Source: Calothrix sp. PCC 7103 | GTDB lineage: Bacteria > Cyanobacteriota > Cyanobacteriia > Cyanobacteriales > Nostocaceae | Assembly (NCBI RefSeq): GCF_000331305.1 | Contig: NZ_KB217478.1 | Span: 4,080,575 to 4,144,574, forward strand | Direction of reading: 5' to 3' | Length of the DNA: 64,000 nucleotides | Part shown: in pieces, positions 10,277-19,374 of the stretch | Position numbering within the stretch: position 1 is the stretch's first letter | Layout: every line of letters starts with the position of its first letter | Translations under genes and position numbers: made by a program | The notes under the pieces: generated by a model | What the model saw: the letters and a program-made list of their open reading frames with translations, nothing else | Told to the model about the DNA's origin: nothing | Databases searched by the model: none

Positions 10277-10366
10277 TCTACATAAACAATGGGATAGGAA
10301 AGATAAAAGCCCATCCCACTCTTGTAATAAATTTACTATTTATCACAGAGACACAGACGGCACAGA

Positions 10367-10394
10367 GTAGAGACGCGATTAATCGCGTCTCTAC
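10367..10394. repeat. Perfect 28-base palindrome (GTAGAGACGCGATT and its complement)
   Basis: The 14-base arm GTAGAGACGCGATT is followed directly by its exact reverse complement. It lies between convergent genes, as do other family members, which fits a two-way transcription end signal. The GTAGAGAC arms match 5377-5404. Confidence 0.75.
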
Positions 10395-10481
10395 ATAGGC
10401 GCCTATTTTAAATCTTTGTTGTTTGTAACCGTCCATATACTGGGTATGGCGTAGCATAATGTTTTAATTAAGTATACTCAT

Positions 10482-10518
10482 GTAACGAACCGCAAAGGAC
10501 GCAAAGGACGCAAAGAAA
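10482..10518. repeat. GCAAAGGAC tandem repeat
   Basis: AACCGCAAAGGACGCAAAGG and following bases contain three near-identical GCAAAG(G)AC units. The same sequence recurs as both arms of an inverted repeat at 34914-34983. Confidence 0.7.
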
Positions 10519-10735
10519 GAAAATAAAGAAATAGCAAGAGTGAAAACCGCAGTAAAATAAGTTGCGGTTTATGTTTGTTATTTATAGCTTGAATGCGAAT
10601 CAATACGACCAATACCGATTGACAGTAGTTTCAATTTAACTGTTTCAGCTTCCTCACTCACCACAGTAATAATAGTTTCTATTCCGTAGAGAAATTTATT
10701 CAAAAAACAGATTAATTAAGAAAAAATTCACTTTT

Positions 10736-11749
10736 TTATTTAACAAATTGATTATTATATGAAGAAGATTTTGCGACTTTAATTGCGGACAAGCGCGCTT
10801 TTAAAACTGAAGCATTAGTCTCATTGAGACTAAAATTTAAAATTGCTATTTTAGACTGTTGTGAACTATATTGACGGACATCTTCTTCAACATCTTTTGA
10901 TACACAAATTACTGATGCTTGATGTAAGAGTTGAAGATTTTGCTTGATATTGTCTAGTCCTAAAACTTGAAATTTAATATGAGAAACTCCCGCGTGCTGT
11001 AATATTTGCTTAATCTTGTCACTCTCAGTTTCTCTTTGACTAACAATTAAAGTTATAGCGTTGCGAGGCAAAGATGATATCTGTGTAATAATTTGCAAGT
11101 CGGGTTTTATATCAACACCAATTACTTCCTGTTCGTTCTGGGTTACTTGAGTAACTTCCCACAAAAGATGCACTGTTGTGATTACAAGGTCAGCAGCCCT
11201 TAAGGCTTTTAAGGCTTTTGATTGGTTAGCTTTTAAATCTTCTAAATAGATAAATAATAGATGTTCTTTTACTTCTGTTTGAACAGCTTCATAGGTATTT
11301 ACACTACTACGCGAATCTATGAAAGCTAATTGTAAAGGCTCTGTAGTCTGTTGATTAAGCATCATTGCTTGTGCATAGGCAGCGCCTGCAAATTCAGATG
11401 GAGATAATCCAATCATCGCCGCAACCTTATAAGCTTGGCTTAATAAATTATATAGTTCCTTACGGGTAATAATATCTTGTACAGTTTGAGCGTGGGAAAC
11501 AAAAGTTCCTTTACCCCTTTGAGCAACAAGATAACCAGATTCTATTAGATAATTGTAAACGGCTGCGATAGTATTATGATTAACTCCTATAGATTTAGCT
11601 AATTTAGTTACAGTTGGTAAAGAATTGCCTGGTCTTAATTTTCCTACTGCAATCAGCAGTTTAATTTGTTCTGCAATTTGAATATTAATCGTTATGGGCG
11701 ATGAAGAATTAACGATTATAGGAAACCCAATAGAAGCAGGCATTAGCAT
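10736..11749 (-). CDS. GntR-family transcriptional regulator
   Basis: A 337-residue regulator. Residues about 15-85 form a GntR winged helix: NIQIAEQIKLLIAVGKLRPG, then LPTVTKLAKSIGVNHNTIAA and YNYLIESGYLVAQRGKGTF. The remaining 240 residues have a periplasmic-binding-protein-like alternation of beta strands and helices with no membrane segment, and may bind a small effector. This is longer than the short YhcF-type GntR proteins. A second Met lies at residue 3. The gene is solitary; its ligand and targets are not evident from the neighbours. Confidence 0.85.
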   Translation of the reverse strand: MLMPASIGFPIIVNSSSPITINIQIAEQIKLLIAVGKLRPGNSLPTVTKLAKSIGVNHNTIAAVYNYLIESGYLVAQRGKGTFVSHAQTVQDIITRKELYNLLSQAYKVAAMIGLSPSEFAGAAYAQAMMLNQQTTEPLQLAFIDSRSSVNTYEAVQTEVKEHLLFIYLEDLKANQSKALKALRAADLVITTVHLLWEVTQVTQNEQEVIGVDIKPDLQIITQISSLPRNAITLIVSQRETESDKIKQILQHAGVSHIKFQVLGLDNIKQNLQLLHQASVICVSKDVEEDVRQYSSQQSKIAILNFSLNETNASVLKARLSAIKVAKSSSYNNQFVK

Positions 11750-11910
11750 AAAAAATTATTATAGATTATTTTCGTAATTTAAACATAATTTTGATAGTTT
11801 AGAATCAGGCTATTTTTATAATTATATAAAGTCCATCAAATAATTGTAGATGTATTAACTTTTCGCTTTGAATAAAATAATTAACTTTCTCATTAGCAAC
11901 TAGATTGGGG

Positions 11911-12658
11911 ATGTCTAAATTTAGGGGAAAAGAGTATATTATTTATAATAGTAGAAGGGTTGTCAAATATATTGGTTCTTCCGGAATTAGCGTGCTAAAT
12001 TTTAATAGCAGTCGGTAACTTTCTTTTAAAATCAAGCCTTACAGACGCTTATAGTCGTGCATTTTAGTTAGAATGCAGTATTGTGTCAAAAATGGCTGTA
12101 ATAAAAGTCTGGCAAGGATTTAAAGCTTATTTTTCAAAAATTTAGCACGCTAAGTACGGAAGAGCCAAAATAGTTTTACAAGCAGATAATAATAGTTATG
12201 TAAGTCTAGTTTATTTTGATAGTAATGACCCCAAGCATGGGACTACTAATCAATTTCAAGCATACAATTTTTTATTGGCGAATGATTTTTTTCCTAGTAA
12301 TATGAGTATTTTTACTATTGATTTTTTTGACTTTAGTAGTAAAAAAATTATATTGAAAGGAAATAATGGAGGTTATTTGAGTCGTATAGACCGAAAACAT
12401 TTAAATCTTGGACAATTAATTGAAGCTGCGAAGAGAATAAAAGATAAATACTGTGAATTTATTATTTCTCAAGTAGATGATACTAATTATTTTGTTTTTC
12501 AGTCTGATGATGGGCGATATTGGACTCGATTAGATCGTTCTAATGTGAGAATAGGTTCTAATGTATCGAGCGATAGCTATCAAATTAGCCAAATAATACA
12601 AGCTGTTAAAACTAATATTGACCAGTCATATAAATTTCGTCTTTATGTTGTATCTTAA
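11911..12658 (+). pseudogene. Fascin-like (beta-trefoil repeat) gene interrupted by an inverted-repeat element
   Basis: The intact 3' part reads from about 12169. It contains repeats of a fascin/ricin-like pattern: KIVLQADNNSYVSLVYFD, KIILKGNNGGYLSRIDR and YFVFQSDDGRYWTRLDR. A plausible 5' start is ATG 11911 (MSKFRGKEYIIYN...), and the reading breaks where the element at 11972-12170 is inserted. Inside the element an ATG at 12092 is in frame with the 3' part but is stopped by TAG at 12143. A TTG at 12275 could still start a 127-residue fragment. Function would be carbohydrate or protein binding; the break is inferred from structure. Confidence 0.55.
11972..12170. mobile_element. MITE-like element with about 34-base terminal inverted repeats
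   Basis: The left end (11972-12005) and the reverse complement of the right end (12134-12168) match over about 34 bases with few mismatches, sharing CTTCCG and TTAGCGTGCTAAATTTT. TA dinucleotides flank both ends (11970-11971 and 12171-12172), as for Tc1/IS630-type insertions. The body is about 200 bases with no transposase, so it would need one supplied in trans. Family assignment is not certain. Confidence 0.65.
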
Positions 12659-12971
12659 TAAATGCTAAATTGCTGCAATGGGAGGTGAGTTACGATTCGT
12701 TTTTGATTTTATCAATATGAATATATTGCCAAACACAGAATTGCTATTGTCGCTTTCTAGGGATAATTACTTGGTTAAGTCATTTGTATTTTACCATAAA
12801 CAGGCGCCGTTTTAGTTAGCGAAGTATTTTTTTGCATTTAGATATTTTTAATTAAATGAATATGTACTACTAAAAATTGTTATCTGAATTGATTTGTACA
12901 TGAGTGTATAATTATATAACTTACATACATAAGACAGAGTGAAGCCCGCGTGTATAAGCGAGAATACTTAA

Positions 12972-13061
12972 GGAAAACTAATTATTTATGACTTATATAG
13001 TAACGTCATCACTCGTCCTCAAGGCAAAGGTAACGACATAGGTGCTTACGAATACCGTTAA
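12972..13061 (+). pseudogene. Remnant of a choice-of-anchor-Q/beta-helix protein C-terminus
   Basis: The frame ends in SNVITRPQGKGNDIGAYEYR followed by a stop. The pattern RPQG...DIGAYE is the usual C-terminal end of large secreted right-handed beta-helix proteins of the choice-of-anchor-Q type. Only about 29 codons remain before an upstream stop, so this is a leftover fragment. Confidence 0.5.
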
Positions 13062-13141
13062 TCGGAGCATTATAAATATGATATAATCCGAATGGTGCCG
13101 CTTTATTTGTAGCATTTATTGGCGCCATTCTTAATAAGAAC

Positions 13142-13292
13142 TGTCATTCTGAGCGTAGCGTAAACGGAGTTTTCCCGTTATCGAAGATATCCCGTAAACG
13201 GAGTTTTCCCGAAGGGTAGGGTAGGGTAGAATCTTAATAGATGCTTCACTCCACTACAAGTTTCTTCACTACGTTCAGGACTCAGCATGACA
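13142..13292. repeat. Inverted-repeat element with GTTTTCCCG core
   Basis: About 150 bases bounded by TGTCATTCTGAG and, inverted, CTCAGCATGACA. It contains two copies of GTAAACGGAGTTTTCCCG, followed by AGGGTAGGGTAGGGTAG. Related partial copies lie at 25991-26040, 41051-41143, 50434-50485 and 54290-54336. No coding capacity. Confidence 0.65.
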
Positions 13293-13323
13293 AAGTTTAT
13301 ATTTTATCCGTTTTTAGTATAAG

Positions 13324-13572
13324 CTAGACAAAAATAACATCTCGCCTTATGATTAAGCAATCAGCTTGATGTTTCGTAAACCGAAGCGGGGTAAAAAGCC
13401 CCCGTAGGTTCACGAAAATGCCCAGAACCTAGACAACATAATAGTTACAGCATTTTCATATTTGCAATAACTGCAAATAAATCTCAACAAGCGCGGCTGA
13501 AATCGAGTCGATTTTGACCTTCACGAAAACCCTGTCTAGAATCCTTACTCTGTAAGGGTCGTAGCGCGCGGG
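13324..13572 (+). promoter_or_regulatory. Probable CRISPR leader
   Basis: The 250 bases before the first repeat are non-coding. The degenerate repeat is at the other end of the array, which places the leader here and transcription on the + strand. The first 46 bases (13324-13369) are closely matched by 30987-31033, just before the relic CRISPR repeats 17.6 kb away. Confidence 0.65.
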
Positions 13573-14201
13573 CTTTAAATATTACGAATCCCGTCTTCGG
13601 GACTGAAACTATAAATTATGGCAATATGTCTGATTGAATAATAAAGTCTTTAAATATTACGAATCCCGTCTTCGGGACTGAAACTTTGTTAATTCTCAGT
13701 AAAGAGCAAGAATGGCTGAAACTTTAAATATTACGAATCCCGTCTTCGGGACTGAAACGAATATCTAGAATTAGATGTGCTGGTTATGTTGAAACTTTAA
13801 ATATTACGAATCCCGTCTTCGGGACTGAAACAACAACAATATTCCAGAATTCATGCTTGAACTTATAGCTTTAAATATTACGAATCCCGTCTTCGGGACT
13901 GAAACGGTTACTGTTGGCGGTGTGCCCCCTACTGCGGGTCTTTAAATATTACGAATCCCGTCTTCGGGACTGAAACACTAAACAAAATCTTTTAGTTCCA
14001 CTATTTTCAGTTTGGACTTTAAATATTACGAATCCCGTCTTCGGGACTGAAACGTATAAGTAGTTCCATTAAAAGAAAATTTATCTGGAACTTTAAATAT
14101 TACGAATCCCGTCTTCGGGACTGAAACTCAAAAACACAAAGCGTGGATATCATCATGGCAGTTGCTTTAAACTTTACAAATCCCGTTACTGGGATTACAA
14201 C
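13573..14201 (+). CRISPR. CRISPR array, 9 repeats of 37 bases, 8 spacers
   Basis: Repeats start at 13573, 13648, 13722, 13795, 13869, 13940, 14017, 14091 and 14165. The first eight are identical, beginning CTTTAAATATTACGAATC and ending GGGACTGAAAC. Spacers are 34-40 bases. Each repeat holds a short hairpin, TCCCG-TCTT-CGGGA, followed by the 8-base ACTGAAAC expected to be the crRNA 5' tag after Cas6 cleavage. The ninth repeat (14165-14201) is degenerate and ends TTACAAC, but keeps a TCCC/GGGA stem. The cas operon begins 1.5 kb away. I saw no match between spacers and the rest of the window. Confidence 0.98.
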
Positions 14202-14220
14202 TGGGTATTTAGGACATTAG

Positions 14221-15633
14221 CTAAAAGTTAGCGTATAAATTCCAAGTCTTTTGAATTTCTCCTGCCATTTGCTGGCGTAAGTCCCAAGGTAATAAAACTT
14301 CAACTTTTGAACCTAAAGCCCGTAGCCATCGAAGTACGTAGTAATCTGTGACTCGGTAAACAACTTGGTAGTAAGCATCTGTGCTTGGACGTGATTTCAA
14401 AGCTTTTAGTAGATTTTTTTGCTGTTCTGGGTCTTGTGCATGTTGTTGAATTAATTCAGATACGGTTTGATATCCAATTTGTGTAAAGGTGTCGTGAATG
14501 TTTATTCCTCTCATATAGTTATCATGAAAATTCTGTTCAAACCTTAATATCATTAATGATTTACTTTTGTAAAAGTCACATCCCCAAGCTTCTTTTAGTT
14601 GGTCGTTTACAGTTCTCGGAGTATATAATTTATTTTGCCGATGTTGGTCTCTTAACAACTGAGGAACACGTGGGTCTTCCCATTCTAATGTTTCTATACC
14701 TGGGGATATAATTCTATCAAGACGAAATTTATACCAGTTAATTTCCTCTTTTGGGGTTCGACCATAAGCACAAAGATATTTAGCGTATTCCATAAAATAA
14801 ATACAAACTGGATATACAGTACACTCCTTAGTTTGATTTTGGTGTGCGCTATAATAAGTTAGCAGTACAGGTTGTATTTTTCTAGAATCCCAAATCTCTT
14901 GTAATTCGCTTTGAATTTCATCTACTGCATCTTGTATAGAGCTAGATTCGGGCACAATATAATCAACGTATAAAAAGACACGGTGATTGTCTTCGTCTAT
15001 ATCTTCGCAAAATTCTTCTGCTAAAAGCGGGTATCTTGGGTCGAGAAAGCTAAACATACCCAATGCTCCAGCGATATATGCCTGTTTTGTTTGTGTTAAG
15101 CTACTTGTTACATTTTCTGAAGTCGCAAATATTTTTAACTCTTCGACTCGACAAAAATGTTTACTTCTCCCTATTACATTCTCTAGCTGCTGTAAACATT
15201 TTCGCTTTACTAATAAATCGAAGTCACTTTGCAGCGACCTACGAACCTGAGCAAACAGCCGTTCTTCTAAAAGTTGGTCTATATCAGAGTCAACTATGGG
15301 TATTTGTTTCTGCAAAGTACTTCGCCATTCATCCAAATTAACTTCAAAATCGATTAACCACTGTTTGGTCGTTTTATTGCAAGCGCAGTTAGGGTCTTGA
15401 TGATTTTGTATATCTTCTTGTTTTTCGTCTTTGTGTGTTTTGCTAAAAAATGCTTGGCGCCATTCATTATAAGTAAAGGTGTCACGGATAGTGTTTCCGT
15501 TATCACTGTATAGCCAACGTAACAATACCCATAACCGAAGCGCGCGGGTAAGGTTCTGAATTTGGTCTAGCGAGCCTTTAGCTAAGTTTTGTAAATGTTG
15601 AGGGTGGGGGAGACTATGGCAGTTGAGATTCAT
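14221..15633 (-). CDS. WYL-domain CRISPR-associated protein (TIGR03985-like)
   Basis: A 470-residue protein beside the array and divergent from the cas operon. It resembles the cyanobacterial TIGR03985 CRISPR-associated family. The C-terminal half carries a WYL-type core: YPVCIYFMEYAKYLCAYG, then EEINWYKFRLDRI (about residues 275-315). The N-terminal 170 residues are helical and probably include the DNA-binding part. WYL proteins often regulate phage-defence genes, usually as repressors responding to nucleic-acid-type ligands. An alternative is a direct role in the effector complex. It converges on the array end with a 19-base gap. Confidence 0.8.
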   Translation of the reverse strand: MNLNCHSLPHPQHLQNLAKGSLDQIQNLTRALRLWVLLRWLYSDNGNTIRDTFTYNEWRQAFFSKTHKDEKQEDIQNHQDPNCACNKTTKQWLIDFEVNLDEWRSTLQKQIPIVDSDIDQLLEERLFAQVRRSLQSDFDLLVKRKCLQQLENVIGRSKHFCRVEELKIFATSENVTSSLTQTKQAYIAGALGMFSFLDPRYPLLAEEFCEDIDEDNHRVFLYVDYIVPESSSIQDAVDEIQSELQEIWDSRKIQPVLLTYYSAHQNQTKECTVYPVCIYFMEYAKYLCAYGRTPKEEINWYKFRLDRIISPGIETLEWEDPRVPQLLRDQHRQNKLYTPRTVNDQLKEAWGCDFYKSKSLMILRFEQNFHDNYMRGINIHDTFTQIGYQTVSELIQQHAQDPEQQKNLLKALKSRPSTDAYYQVVYRVTDYYVLRWLRALGSKVEVLLPWDLRQQMAGEIQKTWNLYANF

Positions 15634-15674
15634 ATGAGTTAGGCTACCTTAAGTGTTATTACCAAGTTAGCAGG

Positions 15675-15697
15675 TATCGGAGGGGGGTATTCCGATA
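15675..15697. promoter_or_regulatory. Candidate operator between WYL gene and cas operon
   Basis: A perfect 7-base inverted repeat, TATCGGA and TCCGATA, spaced by 9 bases, lies centrally in the 111-base divergent intergenic region. It is a good candidate binding site for the WYL protein. This is inferred from position and symmetry only. Confidence 0.45.
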
Positions 15698-15744
15698 GGG
15701 TGTAATCTTGGGATTATAAAGTTGAAAAGGAATACATCTACCCT

Positions 15745-17097
15745 ATGAGTGAATCTAAATTTGACCAACATAAAGTTGACCACCTGTTTTTACTAATTGG
15801 TGAGAACCCTCTGCCTAACTATGTTGCAGCAAATCTTTTACTGAATAAAGGCGGAACCCCATACTTAGTTTATACAACTGGTACGGAAATATCAGCAAAA
15901 CGCCTAAAAAGGATACTGGACAGTGAGTCGAAAGGTTTTAAACCTACTCAATTTGTTCCAATTGGTGAATATGAATCAGATGCCTATCATATAAGAGAAA
16001 TAATACGTTCTATAATTGCAACTTTAAAAACTCAAAGCATAGGTTTGAACTATACAGGCGGTACGAAAGCAATGTCCGTCCATTCTTACCGCACAATGTT
16101 TTATGAAGAATTAAACAACAAGACGTATATACAACGGGAAGGTATACTTTTTAGCTATCTCGATCCTCGTAGACTAGAAATGTGTATTGATAGAGAGGGT
16201 AATGAGCGTGTCCGTATTCCTGTTACAGCAAAACAATTATCCGTAGAACTAGGAAAAGTTTTTCAAATACATGGATGGACTTGGCGAGAAACATCTCGTC
16301 CTATAGATATCCCTCAATTACCCAATGCTGCAACAGCTTTTGCAAATTTCCATAATGACGAAAAATTAATTAAGATTTGGCGTACTTGGTGTAATGAGGT
16401 TTTGCGTAAACATACAAAAAATTCTAATAATTACTGGTTACCAGAAAATCAACTAACACAAAAAGATGAGTTATCTAATTTACCTTTACAGGCTCAATTA
16501 GATAATAAAGTCATAGAGCTTAAAAAATATGAAGCCATCAATGAAGCCCTAATTTCTTTAGGAATCACAGGGGAAAGTTTATCATTATCAGCGATTCAAA
16601 AACAAGGATTAAAAAGCTTGGAGGAAGTTTGTAAATGGTTGGATGGAGAATGGCTAGAACATTACGTTTTACAGCAAGTACTAAATATCCCTAAAAGTAT
16701 ATATATTCATGATGCCGCAACTTCTTTTTGGATTAAAAATCCTATTAATAGTAAAAACACTAAATTTCAATTTGATGTAGCTTTTATGCGAGGATATCAA
16801 TTATTCGCTATATCTTGTACAACTATCGAACGTAAATTTGATTGTAAGTCAAAGTTATTTGAGGCTTATATAAGAGCGCAACAATTAGGTGGAATTGAAG
16901 CACGAGTTGCTTTAGTTTGCTGTGCTAGTCCAGACGATGTTAATGCATTGGAGACTGAAATAATTAACGTGCTAAATCCAACGCCAGATGATATAAATAA
17001 AAATTATAAATTAGCAGTATTTGGCAGAGAAGATTTAGCAGAGCTTTCAACAAGGATTGGGGAATGGATTCGTAATAATGAGGCAAAGCAAAAATGA
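15745..17097 (+). CDS. CARF-domain protein with PD-(D/E)XK-like C-terminus (Card1/Can2-like)
   Basis: A 450-residue protein, first gene of the cas operon. Residues 1-160 are a CARF ligand-binding domain; NYTGGTKAMS (102-111) is the typical cyclic oligoadenylate-binding loop. Residues about 295-410 match the nuclease domain of Card1/Can2-type (DUF1887) effectors: E302 and E305 in GEWLEHY, D344 in QFDVAFMRG, then LFAISCTT (353-360) and K/E-rich KSKLFEAYIRAQQLGG. Where active enzymes have E-x-K, this protein has Ser357 and Thr359, so catalysis may be altered or lost. The stop overlaps the cas10 start as ATGA, implying translational coupling. Expected role: effector or sensor activated by Cas10-made cyclic oligoadenylate. 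Confidence 0.82.
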   Translation: MSESKFDQHKVDHLFLLIGENPLPNYVAANLLLNKGGTPYLVYTTGTEISAKRLKRILDSESKGFKPTQFVPIGEYESDAYHIREIIRSIIATLKTQSIGLNYTGGTKAMSVHSYRTMFYEELNNKTYIQREGILFSYLDPRRLEMCIDREGNERVRIPVTAKQLSVELGKVFQIHGWTWRETSRPIDIPQLPNAATAFANFHNDEKLIKIWRTWCNEVLRKHTKNSNNYWLPENQLTQKDELSNLPLQAQLDNKVIELKKYEAINEALISLGITGESLSLSAIQKQGLKSLEEVCKWLDGEWLEHYVLQQVLNIPKSIYIHDAATSFWIKNPINSKNTKFQFDVAFMRGYQLFAISCTTIERKFDCKSKLFEAYIRAQQLGGIEARVALVCCASPDDVNALETEIINVLNPTPDDINKNYKLAVFGREDLAELSTRIGEWIRNNEAKQK

Positions 17098-18707
17098 CAC
17101 AATTTACTATCACTATCGTTGATACAACGGGTAAACAGAACTATATATTTAGTAGCAACCGTCTTCGCGAAAATATCGGCGCCTCTTTTCTGTTATCACA
17201 AGCAACAAAAGGATGGGTTGAAGAAACTTTAGTTAAAATAGGAGTTCCAAGAAATCGCCAAGAAGAACCAATTGAGAGTAGCGATTTAAAAGCAGAGCTA
17301 ATATATGCGGGTGGTGGTAACGCACTTGTATTATTTAAATCGCGTGCCATTGCCGTCGAGTTTACTGAAATCTTGAGTAAGCGAGTTTTGATGGAGGCGC
17401 CTGGAGTAAATTTATTAGTTGCTCATGCTGAATTTGATTGGGATAGCGAAAAAACATTATTTTCACGGGTTGAAAAATTAAAGAGCAATCAACTAGAACG
17501 TCAGAAATATGAGCGCGCTCACTCGGCGCCATTACTTGGATTAGGTGTAACTGCTAGCTGTGGCTCAACCCAGCTTCCTGCTATAGGTAGAAGTAATGAA
17601 CTTATAAACTATGAAGAAGACGAAGAAGATGATGGCTATTTAATCTCAACTGAAACTAAAGAAAAATTGAAAGCTGTTGGTAAAGCAAACAAAGAACTTC
17701 AAAAATTTTTTAAAGATGTTGTTGACGAGAATATTTTTCCGTTTCCCTATAGAACTGACCATTTAGGTCGTTCTAGAGGTGAATCTAGCTATGCAGCAAT
17801 TGTTCATGCTGATGGTAATGGCATGGGAAAGAGATTTAAAAATTATGGTAAGGATAAAGGTAATAGAGATTATATTATTGCCATGCGGAATTTTTCCAAA
17901 AGTGTTGACCAAGCTGGGATAAAAGCACTAAAAGCTGTTGTTAAAGCTCTAACTCAATCAATTCAAGAAGGAAAAGTTGTTGGAAAACTGGGAGAGTTTG
18001 ATTTAAATGCTAAAAATTATCTACCTTTTCGTCCTTTAGTTTACGGTGGTGATGATATCACTTTTATTTGTGAAGGAAGATTGGGTTTAGATTTAGCAGC
18101 ATTATTCCTTAATAAATTTGAGGAACAGGAAGTTGCTGATGGGCAACCACTAACAGCTTGTGCTGGTGTTTGTGTCGTCAAAACTCATTACCCTTTTGCG
18201 CGCGCTTATGAAATTAGTGAGGATTTGTGTAAAAAAGCAAAAGGTTTTGTTAAAGATGAGCGTACAAAATACAGTGTAGATTACTTTTCGGCTATTGATT
18301 GGCATTTAGCTGCTAGTGGTTTAGTTGGGTCGATGTCAGAAATTCGTGAGCGCGAATACAAAATACGAGATTCTTACGACTTGACGATGCGTCCTGTCAG
18401 ATTACAAGAAAATGGCAGTGATTGGAGAACTTGGGATGGTTTTACTCAAATCGTTACACAGTTTAAAGAAGGTCAAGACTGGAAAGAACGGCAAAATAAA
18501 GTTATGGCTTTGCGTCAGGTTCTACGTAAAGCTTCTAGTGAGGCAATTCAAGAATTTTTACTTGCATATAAATTGCCAAATCTACCTTTTTTTCCTAACT
18601 CCAGTGGTCAAAGTGAGAAGCTGGCAAAAAATGGTTGGTTGAATAAAACGTGTGGATATTTTGATGCTATTGAAGCTATGGAATTTTATCTTGGATTGGG
18701 AGAATAG
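17094..18707 (+). CDS. cas10: Cas10 large subunit, type III-D-like, HD-less
   Basis: A 537-residue Cas10, short because it lacks an N-terminal HD nuclease. It begins directly with a degenerate palm region (DTTGKQNYIFSSNRLRENIG). The second palm carries HADGNGMG with Asp240 and the intact YGGDDITF motif (G318-D321), the signature of cyclic oligoadenylate synthesis from ATP. I see no paired-Cys zinc motif. The C-terminal part (about 390-537) is helical. Without HD no ssDNase activity is expected, so defence would act through the Cas7 RNases and CARF proteins. The next gene starts (GTG) at the base after its stop. Confidence 0.93.
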   Translation: MTQFTITIVDTTGKQNYIFSSNRLRENIGASFLLSQATKGWVEETLVKIGVPRNRQEEPIESSDLKAELIYAGGGNALVLFKSRAIAVEFTEILSKRVLMEAPGVNLLVAHAEFDWDSEKTLFSRVEKLKSNQLERQKYERAHSAPLLGLGVTASCGSTQLPAIGRSNELINYEEDEEDDGYLISTETKEKLKAVGKANKELQKFFKDVVDENIFPFPYRTDHLGRSRGESSYAAIVHADGNGMGKRFKNYGKDKGNRDYIIAMRNFSKSVDQAGIKALKAVVKALTQSIQEGKVVGKLGEFDLNAKNYLPFRPLVYGGDDITFICEGRLGLDLAALFLNKFEEQEVADGQPLTACAGVCVVKTHYPFARAYEISEDLCKKAKGFVKDERTKYSVDYFSAIDWHLAASGLVGSMSEIREREYKIRDSYDLTMRPVRLQENGSDWRTWDGFTQIVTQFKEGQDWKERQNKVMALRQVLRKASSEAIQEFLLAYKLPNLPFFPNSSGQSEKLAKNGWLNKTCGYFDAIEAMEFYLGLGE

Positions 18708-19355
18708 GTGAGTACATATAAACTAATAATAAAGCTTTTAAGTGATACAACCTTTGGTAGGGGTGATGGTGTAGCTGGTTTAATCGACCAAGAAGTTGAG
18801 CATGATTCGTCTGGGTTTCCTTATTTACGTGGACGTACTTTAAAAGGTTTATTGAGTGAAGAATGTGATAATTTGATAGCGGTTTTACCAGAAAATATTC
18901 GCTCTGACTGGGAAAACGTTGCTTGCAGGTTATTTGGTATCCCTGGCAGTTCCTTGAAAACTATAGGAGAAATGCATGTTGGTGATGCTTGTTTCCCGGA
19001 TGATTTACGCGAAGTTGTTGCTTGGCAAATCAAAAATCAAGAATTAACTGATAAAGAGGTTCTTAATTCTTTAACTACTGTTAGGCGCCAAACTGCGATT
19101 AATTATCAAACTTGTGTTGCTGATAAAGGCAGTTTACGCTCGTTTCGAGTCGTCATACGCGCGCTTGAATTTAAAGCTGATTTACTTTTTGAAAATCAAC
19201 CAAACGATGAATTACTCTCATTGTTAGCTGTGAGTACGTTAGCTTTGCGAAGAATGGGAAGTGGACGTAATAGAGGTCGAGGTCATGTTCAGTGTACGCT
19301 TCATGATGCTTCTGAGCAAGACATAACACATAGATATGCGAACCTATTTGGCTAA
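18708..19355 (+). CDS. cas7: Cas7 (Csm3-like RAMP backbone subunit)
   Basis: A 215-residue single RAMP protein. GLIDQEVEHD (24-33) precedes PYLRGRTLKGLL, the usual Cas7 layout, with Asp27 in the position of the target-RNA-cleaving Asp of Csm3/Cmr4. The glycine-rich loop MGSGRNRGRGHV is near the C-terminus. The start is GTG, touching the cas10 stop. In the Synechocystis III-Dv complex a homologous Cas7 is fused to Cas5 and Cas11; here it stands alone and ends 19 bases before csx10. Confidence 0.88.
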   Translation: MSTYKLIIKLLSDTTFGRGDGVAGLIDQEVEHDSSGFPYLRGRTLKGLLSEECDNLIAVLPENIRSDWENVACRLFGIPGSSLKTIGEMHVGDACFPDDLREVVAWQIKNQELTDKEVLNSLTTVRRQTAINYQTCVADKGSLRSFRVVIRALEFKADLLFENQPNDELLSLLAVSTLALRRMGSGRNRGRGHVQCTLHDASEQDITHRYANLFG

Positions 19356-19374
19356 ACAGGAGGGAGAAAGTTTT

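Larger units (their letters stand above)
10241..10735. other. Convergent intergenic region packed with short dispersed repeats
   Basis: Between the converging aspS and GntR genes. In order it contains a GGGCATCCC repeat (10252-10276), a CACAGAGACACAGA repeat (10336-10365, related to about 58142-58170 and, reversed, 40920-40945), a perfect 28-base palindrome (10367-10394) and a GCAAAGGAC tandem repeat (10482-10518). No coding frame is supported. Confidence 0.7.
12659..13572. other. Non-coding region leading into the CRISPR array
   Basis: AT-rich DNA containing a short remnant of a beta-helix protein (12972-13061), an inverted-repeat element (13142-13292) and the probable CRISPR leader (about 13293-13572). 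No intact gene is supported. Confidence 0.6.

Noticed and set aside
13573-14201. Reading frames across the CRISPR array
   Set aside because: They arise from the repeats and have no coding character.
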